Shown one piece after another: positions 59,071-64,000 of a stretch of DNA of 64,000 nucleotides. Where the stretch lies: the NCBI RefSeq assembly GCF_000195335.1, contig NC_015387.1:56001-120000 (forward strand). Reading direction: 5' to 3'. Positions within the stretch are counted from its first letter, which is position 1, and the number at the start of each line of letters is the position of its first letter. Under the pieces are notes generated by a model that saw only the letters and a list, made by a program, of their open reading frames with translations, was not told where the DNA came from and did no database searches. This DNA comes from Marinithermus hydrothermalis DSM 14884 (GTDB lineage Bacteria > Deinococcota > Deinococci > Deinococcales > Marinithermaceae). Both the position numbers and the translations under genes were made by a program.

Positions 59071-59555
59071 CGCTCCGCTACACGAGCGCCGCCTCGCCGC
59101 TCGGTCCGTTGTTCTTGGTCGCGAGCCGGCGCGGCCTGGTCGCGGTCGGGTGGGGAGAGGGGGTCCCGGTTCCCCCCGAGGCTCGGCTCGAGCGGGACGA
59201 CGCGGGGCTTAGGGCGTGGCTGGAGGCGTTGCTGCGGCACCTGGAGGTCGGCGAAGCGGCCCTCGATCTCCCGCTCGACCTGCGGGCGACGCCGTTTCAG
59301 TGGCGGGTGTGGCGTGCGCTTCGGGCGATTCCGTATGGGGAGACCCGCACCTACCAGGAGGTCGCGGTGGCCATTGGGGCGCCCAGCGCGGTGCGGGCGG
59401 TGGCGCGGGCCTGCGCGGCGAACCCCGTCGCGCTGGTGATCCCCTGCCACCGCGTGGTGCGCGCGGACGGCGGGCTGGGCGGGTACCGTTGGGGCGTGGA
59501 GCGCAAGCGGGCCCTGCTCGAACGGGAGCGGTGGTGGGCGAGCCGCGTTCGGTAG
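59067..59555 (+). CDS. ogt: Methylated-DNA--protein-cysteine methyltransferase
   Basis: A 162-residue suicide DNA-repair protein that removes O6-alkyl groups from guanine. The active-site IPCHRVV and the HTH-like TPFQWRVWRALRAIPYGETRTYQEVAVAIG are intact, as is the RAVARACAANPV Arg finger. The start is GTG 59067, sharing bases with the stop of the Fe-S gene. Confidence 0.95.
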   Translation: MTLRYTSAASPLGPLFLVASRRGLVAVGWGEGVPVPPEARLERDDAGLRAWLEALLRHLEVGEAALDLPLDLRATPFQWRVWRALRAIPYGETRTYQEVAVAIGAPSAVRAVARACAANPVALVIPCHRVVRADGGLGGYRWGVERKRALLERERWWASRVR

Positions 59556-60436
59556 GAAGCGCGCGGCCCTTAGGGGGGCGGGCGCTGCCGCTGCTCGCCC
59601 TGGCGGCGGTCTACGTGATCTGGGGTTCGACGTACCTGGGCATCAAGTTCGCCATCCAGGGGTTCCCACCCTTGATGATGGCCGGGCTGCGGTTCACCCT
59701 CGCGGGGAGCCTGCTCTACGCGTTCTTGCGGGTACGGGGTGTGCGCCCGCCGACGCGGCGCGAGTGGGAGGCTTCCGCTGTGGTGGGGGGGCTGTTGCTC
59801 GTGGGGGGGAACGGCAACGTAACGGTGGCCGAGCAATGGGTCGCCTCGGGACTGGCCGCGCTGATGGTGGCGACGGTGCCCTTGTGGGCCGCGGTGTTTG
59901 CGGGGTTGTGGGGGCAGTGGCCGACGCGGCTCGAGTGGTTGGGCCTCGCCCTAGGGTTTGTGGGGGTGGCCCTCCTGAACCTGGAGGGGGATCTTCGGGC
60001 AAGTCCGCTGGGGGCGTTGCTGCTCTTGCTCGCGCCTGCGCTTTGGGCGCTGGGCTCGATCTGGAGCCGGTACCTGCCCCTGCCTCCGGGAGGGATAGCG
60101 GCGGCGGCCCAGATGCTCACGGGGGGTGGGTTGCTGCTCTTGTTGAGCTGGGGGATCGGGGAGCGGTGGGAGGGCACGCCGTCCCCGCAGGCCTTGGGCG
60201 CGTTTGTTTACCTGGTGGTCTTCGGTTCGCTCGTGGCGTTTAGCGCGTACGCGTACGTGCTGCGCACCTTGCGCCCGGCGCTCGCCACCAGTTACGCGTA
60301 CGTGAACCCGGTCGTAGCGGTGATGCTCGGGGTGGTTTGGGGTGGGGAGGCGCTGGGCGGAGCCGGAGGGGTGGCCATGGCGTTGATCCTTGCGGCTGTG
60401 GCGCTTGTGGCCTGGGGGCGCGCTGGAGGGCGTTAG
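59534..60436 (+). CDS. EamA/DMT family transporter
   Basis: A 300-residue membrane protein with ten transmembrane helices in two EamA repeats (first from LALAAVYVIWGSTYLGIKFAIQ, second from LGALLLLLAPALWALGSIWSRYL). Substrate unknown; relatives export amino acids or metabolites. GTG 59534 lies within the end of ogt; nearby GTG 59531 is an equal alternative. The HxlR-type regulator downstream may control it. Confidence 0.9.
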   Translation: MGEPRSVGSARPLGGRALPLLALAAVYVIWGSTYLGIKFAIQGFPPLMMAGLRFTLAGSLLYAFLRVRGVRPPTRREWEASAVVGGLLLVGGNGNVTVAEQWVASGLAALMVATVPLWAAVFAGLWGQWPTRLEWLGLALGFVGVALLNLEGDLRASPLGALLLLLAPALWALGSIWSRYLPLPPGGIAAAAQMLTGGGLLLLLSWGIGERWEGTPSPQALGAFVYLVVFGSLVAFSAYAYVLRTLRPALATSYAYVNPVVAVMLGVVWGGEALGGAGGVAMALILAAVALVAWGRAGGR

Positions 60437-60466
60437 GGCGAAAACCGCCCAAAGAGAGGGAAGGGC

Positions 60467-60495
60467 TTGTATTTATGGGGGGAGACGCATAAGAA
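60467..60495 (+). promoter_or_regulatory. Promoter of HxlR-type gene
   Basis: TTGTAT 60467-60472 and TAAGAA 60490-60495 are 17 bases apart, with the -10 ending eight bases before ATG 60504. Confidence 0.55.
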
Positions 60496-60503
60496 TAAGC
60501 GTG

Positions 60504-60806
60504 ATGATCGATCAACCCATCACCCCCACCGAACGCGTCCTGGAGATCCTGAGCAGTCCGGGTGGGGTCGCGGTGCTTCGGGAGTTGCTTTCAGGGCCGA
60601 AACGGTTTAGCGAGCTGCAAAACGCGACGCAGATCTCCCCCCGAACGCTCTCCATGCGCCTCAAGGAGATGGAGGCCGCCCAGATCCTGATCCGCACCCA
60701 GTACCCGGAGATCCCCCCGCGCGTCGAGTACCGCTTGACCGAACGCGGCGAGGGGCTGCGGGGCGTGCTCGAGGCGCTGGAGGCGTGGCAGAAGCGCTAC
60801 GGCTAG
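60504..60806 (+). CDS. HxlR-type winged-helix transcriptional regulator
   Basis: A 100-residue regulator with the HxlR pattern: TERVLEILSSPGGVAVLRELLSGPKRFSELQNATQISPRTLSMRLKEMEAAQILIRTQYPEIPPRVEYRLTERGEGL. It lacks Cys, so redox or aldehyde sensing through thiols is not expected. The upstream frame to 60390 overlaps the EamA gene and is rejected. The stop overlaps that of the convergent histidine kinase by four bases. Confidence 0.92.
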   Translation: MIDQPITPTERVLEILSSPGGVAVLRELLSGPKRFSELQNATQISPRTLSMRLKEMEAAQILIRTQYPEIPPRVEYRLTERGEGLRGVLEALEAWQKRYG

Positions 60807-62077
60807 TCCAGCTCAACCTCCTCCTCGGCCAGCGCGGGCAACCGCACCGTGAACACGGTCTCGCCGGGTTTGGAGGCGACCTGGATCGTACCCTCGTGGG
60901 CCTTTGCGATCTGCCGAGCGATCGCGAGCCCTAGCCCCGTCCCTCCGCCCGGGCCCCGCGCGAACCGCTCGAACACGTGGGGCAGGAGGTCGGGCGGGAT
61001 GCCAGGCCCGGAATCCACCACCGTAAACCACACCTCCTCCCCTTCCCGCCCTGCTTGGACGAGCACGCCTTCCGGACGGCCCGCGGCGCGCACCGCGTTG
61101 CTAACCAGGTTCCGTGCGAGCTGCGCTAGCCGGTCCGGGTCCCCCAGAACCTCGAGGGGCACGCGGGGCAGCTCGAGCCGCGTCCCCGGGTACTCGCTCG
61201 CAACCCCGCTGAGCACCTCCCGGAGGTCCACGATGTGCGGGTTCACGGTCCGCTCAGCCTCGCCCCGCGCCAAGGCCAACAGGTCCTCCACCAGCCGGGT
61301 GAGGTGGCGCGCGGTGCGGCGCGCGCCCTCGAGGGCCTCGAGCTCGCGGGGGTTTTTGGCGAGGCGCTCGAGGTACCCGGTGAGGGCGGTGAGGGGGGTG
61401 CGCAGCTCGTGCGAAACCTCGGTGAGGAAGACGCGCTCGCGCTCGCGCGCCGCGCGGAGGTCCGCGAGGAGCGCGTTGAACCGCTGCACGATCCGGCCCA
61501 GCTCGTCGTCGGGGCCCTGGTAGGGGATGGGGGAGAGGTCGAGGGGGTCGCGCTGGGTGATGCTCGAGGCGGCCTCAGCCAGGGGGCGCGTGGCCCACAC
61601 GGCGGCGAGCCGCACTGCGAATAGGCCGAGGGGCAGGGCGAGCACGAAGATGAGCGCCAGGGTTTGGGCCACTTGGGCGCTCAGCTCCGCGATGAACGCG
61701 GTGTCCTGGCTGACCGCGAGCACGCCGAGGGGCGAGGTGACGAAGGCCGCGCGGAACGCCTCGCCCCGGTACACCCGCACCGTCTGGTCCGCCGCGGCCA
61801 GCACTTCTTTAGGGATCCGGTGCCGGGGCTCGGGCAGGTAGACGGGCAGGCCGGAAAAATCGTACAGCGCGATCTCCACGCCGCCGGTGCCCGGCACGGT
61901 GCCGGACTCGCCCGAGGCGTAGAGGGCCGCGATCCGGCGGGCGTCCTCCACGAGGAGGGTCTCGACGCGTTGCTCGAGGCCCTGCCCCAACCCCCAGTAC
62001 ACCGCGGTGAGCCCCAAGGCGAGCAGCAACGCCCAGAGGAACCCAAAAAGCAGCGTGAGACGGGCGGTGAAGGTCAT
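60803..62077 (-). CDS. Two-component sensor histidine kinase
   Basis: A 424-residue membrane kinase: two transmembrane helices (~residues 8-28 and ~140-165) flank a periplasmic sensor of ~110 residues, then HAMP, the H-box FLTEVSHELRTPLTALTGYLERL, N-box NLVSNAVRAAG, G1 DSGPGIPPDL and G2 GGGTGLGLAIARQIA. Signal unknown. It overlaps its response-regulator gene by four bases. Confidence 0.95.
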   Translation of the reverse strand: MTFTARLTLLFGFLWALLLALGLTAVYWGLGQGLEQRVETLLVEDARRIAALYASGESGTVPGTGGVEIALYDFSGLPVYLPEPRHRIPKEVLAAADQTVRVYRGEAFRAAFVTSPLGVLAVSQDTAFIAELSAQVAQTLALIFVLALPLGLFAVRLAAVWATRPLAEAASSITQRDPLDLSPIPYQGPDDELGRIVQRFNALLADLRAARERERVFLTEVSHELRTPLTALTGYLERLAKNPRELEALEGARRTARHLTRLVEDLLALARGEAERTVNPHIVDLREVLSGVASEYPGTRLELPRVPLEVLGDPDRLAQLARNLVSNAVRAAGRPEGVLVQAGREGEEVWFTVVDSGPGIPPDLLPHVFERFARGPGGGTGLGLAIARQIAKAHEGTIQVASKPGETVFTVRLPALAEEEVELD

Positions 62078-62751
62078 TCGCTAGGCTTGCGCAGCGCGTA
62101 CCCCACGCCGCGCACGGTGCGCAGGTACCCGTACGCTCCGGCCTCGCGGAGTTTGGCGCGCAGGTTGGCCACGTGCACGTCCACCACGTTCGAGCTGTGC
62201 TCGAGGGGCTTGCCCCACAGGTGGCGCTCGATCTCCTCGCGGCTGAACACCTTGCCCGGCCGGCTCGCGAGGAGCGCCAATAGGTCGAACTCCTTGGGGG
62301 AGAGCCGCACCTCGCGCTCTTCAAAGTGCACCTGCCGCTTGCCCAGGTGCACGAGCAGGGCGTCCACCTGCCGCACCTCCCCGCCCTCCTTGTGCCGCAA
62401 CTGCACCTGTATGCGGGCGATGAGCTCGGCGGGGTGGAAGGGTTTGGTGACGTAATCATCAGCGCCCCCCGAGAGAAGCTCCACCTTGCGTTCGACGGCG
62501 TCGGCCGCGGTCAACACGATGATCGGGATCTCACCGGCCTGCTTGGCGCGGCGGGCGATCTCCCCGCCCTCGAGGTCCGGCAGGCCGAGGTCGAGGATCA
62601 CCAGGTCCGGGGACCGTTCGCGCAGGGCCACCAGGCCCTGCATGCCGTTGGGGGCCCAGATCATCTCGAACCCGGCCTCGCAGAGCTCGAGCTCGAGCAA
62701 GCGGGCGATCTCAGGGTCGTCCTCGATCACGAGGATGCGTTTCGGGCTCAT
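62074..62751 (-). CDS. OmpR-family response regulator
   Basis: A 225-residue regulator. Receiver domain: RILVIEDDPEIARLLELELCEAGFE with acidic pair, phosphoacceptor Asp in LVILDLGLPDLEG, Thr/Lys in VLTAADAV and YVTKPFHPAEL. The C-terminal OmpR winged helix has SPKEFDLLALLASRPGKVFSREEIERHLWG and VDVHVANLRAKLRE. Partner of the kinase next to it; it overlaps the preceding exported-protein gene by 41 bases. Confidence 0.96.
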   Translation of the reverse strand: MSPKRILVIEDDPEIARLLELELCEAGFEMIWAPNGMQGLVALRERSPDLVILDLGLPDLEGGEIARRAKQAGEIPIIVLTAADAVERKVELLSGGADDYVTKPFHPAELIARIQVQLRHKEGGEVRQVDALLVHLGKRQVHFEEREVRLSPKEFDLLALLASRPGKVFSREEIERHLWGKPLEHSSNVVDVHVANLRAKLREAGAYGYLRTVRGVGYALRKPSE

Positions 62752-63088
62752 CGCGTTCCTCCGGTAGCTCCAGGCCGTAGATCTTCCGCAGCACCTCCCT
62801 AAAGCTTACCTGGTTCCGCTCGACGAAGATCCACAGGTCGTCCGCGGTCGTGACGCCTTCGTACACCTGCACGCGCCGCCCGACCCGGATGATCAACCGT
62901 ACCGGGTGCCCCTCCGGGAGGGGCAAGGGGCGGGCGCGGAGGACGAGGCGGGGGCCGCGCACCTCCCACACCCGGTATATGGTGCGCAGGTTGGGGGAAA
63001 CCACCCGGATCTCCGTACCCTGCGGCAGTTCGGGCAGGCCGGGAAGCGGTACCAGGATGAGGATCAGGCTGAGCCAAAACGCCGGCAT
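62711..63088 (-). CDS. Exported protein of unknown function
   Basis: A 125-residue protein with a signal peptide-like start (AFWLSLILILVPLPGLPEL) and a beta-rich body (EIRVVSPNLRTIYRVWEVRGPRLVLRAR, RVQVYEGVTTADDLWIFVE), ending in a charged tail that overlaps the response-regulator gene by 41 bases. No family is recognised. Its operon position suggests an accessory sensor or target of the two-component system. Confidence 0.65.
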   Translation of the reverse strand: MPAFWLSLILILVPLPGLPELPQGTEIRVVSPNLRTIYRVWEVRGPRLVLRARPLPLPEGHPVRLIIRVGRRVQVYEGVTTADDLWIFVERNQVSFREVLRKIYGLELPEERDEPETHPRDRGRP

Positions 63089-63225
63089 CTTGAGGCCTAG
63101 TATGACGCACGGACACCGTGCCCGTGTGTGCGTTGCCTAAAGACGATTTTAATCCCTCGAAGCGAGGGCGCTGGGGAGGCCGGCTTGTTTTGAAGGGGCT
63201 AGGGTGCCAGACTGGAGGTGTGCCG

Positions 63226-63825
63226 GTGCGCGTGAAGATCTGCGGCATCACCCGTCTGGAGGATGCCCTGGAGGCCGAGCGGCTTGGGGCTTGGGCGGTA
63301 GGGTTTGTTTTTGCGCCGTCCAAGCGACGCGTCACGCCGGAGCAGGCGGCGGCCATCAGCCGGGAGTTAGGCCCGTTTGTTCGCCGGGTCGGGGTGTTCG
63401 TGGACACGCCGCCCGAGGAGGTGCTCGAGGTGGTGCGCGCGGCGCGTTTGGACGCGGTGCAGCTTCACGGTGACGAGCCGCCCGAGTGGAGCGAGGCCTT
63501 GCGCGCGCGCCTCCCGGTGATCAAGGCCGTGCGCCTCGAGGGGCCCCCCGACCCCGCCGTCCTGGAGTATCCCGCGGACGCCCTGCTGGTGGACGGTCCC
63601 CGCCCGGGGAGCGGCGAGGCGTACGACTGGGCGTGGCTCGAGCCCCTCGCGCGGCATCCGCGCTTGATCGTGGCGGGGGGGTTGCACCCGGAGACCCTGC
63701 CGCGGTTGTTGCGGCGGTTTCGGCCGTATGGCGTGGACGTCTCGAGCGGGGTAGAGGTCCGGCCGGGAGTGAAGGACTGGGGGCGGATGGCGGCTTTTTT
63801 GCGGGCCGTCCGGGCCTGTGGATAA
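63226..63825 (+). CDS. trpF: Phosphoribosylanthranilate isomerase
   Basis: A 199-residue TIM-barrel enzyme of tryptophan synthesis. VRVKICGITRLEDALEAERLGAWAVGFVFAPSKRRV contains the catalytic Cys; VGVFVDTPPEEVLEVVRAARLDAVQLHGDE and GGLHPETLPRLL...GVDVSSGVE complete the fold and include the catalytic Asp region. GTG 63226 is seven bases after GGAGG; two in-frame GTGs flank it. The TGTGGATAA at its 3' end, stop included, is a DnaA-box sequence. Confidence 0.95.
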   Translation: MRVKICGITRLEDALEAERLGAWAVGFVFAPSKRRVTPEQAAAISRELGPFVRRVGVFVDTPPEEVLEVVRAARLDAVQLHGDEPPEWSEALRARLPVIKAVRLEGPPDPAVLEYPADALLVDGPRPGSGEAYDWAWLEPLARHPRLIVAGGLHPETLPRLLRRFRPYGVDVSSGVEVRPGVKDWGRMAAFLRAVRACG

Positions 63826-63903
63826 CCTGTGGATAACCCTGTGGAAAAACGAGGTATTTCCCTTTCTTATCGTGATTAGGAGGGTGCGGGGGCTTGTGGA
63901 TAA
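63817..63903 (+). other. Cluster of DnaA-box-like 9-mers, possible origin region
   Basis: TGTGGATAA (complement of the DnaA box TTATCCACA) occurs at 63817-63825, 63828-63836 and 63895-63903, with a near match TGTGGAAAA at 63840-63848. All are in the same orientation, two only two bases apart. The interval contains an AT-richer patch (63845-63880). This could be part of oriC or a DnaA-controlled promoter for the gene beyond the edge. Confidence 0.6.
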
Positions 63904-63964
63904 TATGCATTGGCGCAAAAGAGGGGGAAGCGCCTTGTAGAGCTGACGTTCCACGCTTCCAAAA

Positions 63965-64000
63965 ATGCGGCGGGTGTATCTTGTGGCCGAGGTCACGTTT
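63965..64000 (+). CDS. Possible start of next gene (partial, 12 codons)
   Basis: An ATG at 63965 opens a frame MRRVYLVAEVTF that runs off the window. No ribosome binding site is visible. Too little sequence to name it. Confidence 0.25.
   Translation, partial: MRRVYLVAEVTF

Noticed and set aside
63118..63225. Longer trpF start
   Set aside because: The added residues are not part of the TIM barrel; GGAGG is correctly spaced for GTG 63226.
1..64000. CRISPR arrays, tRNA or rRNA genes, prophage
   Set aside because: No regularly spaced repeats, no cloverleaf or TTCGA-arm signatures in gaps, and no phage gene block were seen.

Overview
The window is GC-rich (roughly two-thirds G+C by eye) and almost completely coding. 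Its gene content points to a thermophilic member of Deinococcus-Thermus, most likely a marine or hydrothermal Thermaceae such as Marinithermus or Oceanithermus; that assignment is an inference. The clues are a mannosylglycerate synthase/phosphatase pair (a thermophile compatible solute), a long single-stranded-DNA-binding protein with two OB folds, futalosine-pathway menaquinone genes, bacillithiol BshC, a TolC-like outer membrane factor, frequent GTG/TTG starts, heavy use of CTCGAG (Leu-Glu), and many genes whose -10 hexamer lies only 5-9 bases before the start codon (leaderless type). No tRNA, rRNA or CRISPR array was seen.

Layout. 1-2.7 kb (minus): an open-ended membrane protein with an Ala/Pro/Glu-rich tail, pyrophosphatase and a polyprenyl diphosphate synthase. 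2.9-6.1 kb (plus): a glycine-betaine/choline ABC importer behind a structured leader. 6.2-10.2 kb: an NrtR-type regulator (degenerate Nudix plus winged helix) followed by a PhnDCE-type importer with an oversized permease. 10.2-15.6 kb: MogA, an aminotransferase, an orphan iron-type binding protein with an acidic insert, MoaA and an acyl-CoA dehydrogenase. 15.8-20.7 kb: S1 protein, TolC, an SDR-like protein without its catalytic residues coupled to NrdR, DUF72, a small membrane protein and a cyclophilin lipoprotein. 20.74-22.0 kb: a solo TnpB element with hairpin ends inserted between the cyclophilin and dCTP deaminase genes.

22-33.3 kb is one long minus-strand stretch: phosphodiester glycosidase, a glucodextranase-C-like membrane protein, YvcK, RapZ, MpgP, MpgS, a CsoR-family repressor that resembles CstR, DnaB, L9, S18, SSB, S6 and a TPR protein. 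33.4-39.4 kb mixes a TPR/CPBP-like membrane protein, SAM hydrolase, SurE, fatty acid desaturase, rhomboid and enoyl-CoA hydratase. 39.5-46.6 kb (plus): infC with a probable AUA start, rpmI, rplT, a COG2426 membrane protein, a PlsY-like/acyl-ACP-reductase-like fusion, mqnB, mqnD, a Crp/Fnr regulator and bshC. 46.7-54.5 kb: SpoIID, small proteins, NYN protein, cupin, topoisomerase I with an HTH-like tail, DUF502, lipoprotein, DUF456, glutaredoxin-like protein and lgt. 54.5-60.4 kb: glmU, tatA, tatC, a chorismate mutase/DAHP synthase fusion, an Fe-S protein, ogt and an EamA transporter. 60.5-64 kb: HxlR regulator, a two-component system, trpF, then four same-orientation DnaA-box-like 9-mers at the right edge.

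Themes: osmoadaptation (betaine import plus mannosylglycerate synthesis), low-molecular-weight thiol/persulfide handling (BshC, glutaredoxin-like protein, CstR-like repressor), menaquinone and lipid chemistry (futalosine genes, PlsY/AAR fusion, desaturase), and envelope biogenesis. The most unusual items are the PlsY/AAR fusion, the NrtR-type regulator beside a Phn-type importer, the TnpB element with its predicted omega RNA, the AUA start of infC and the DnaA-box cluster.
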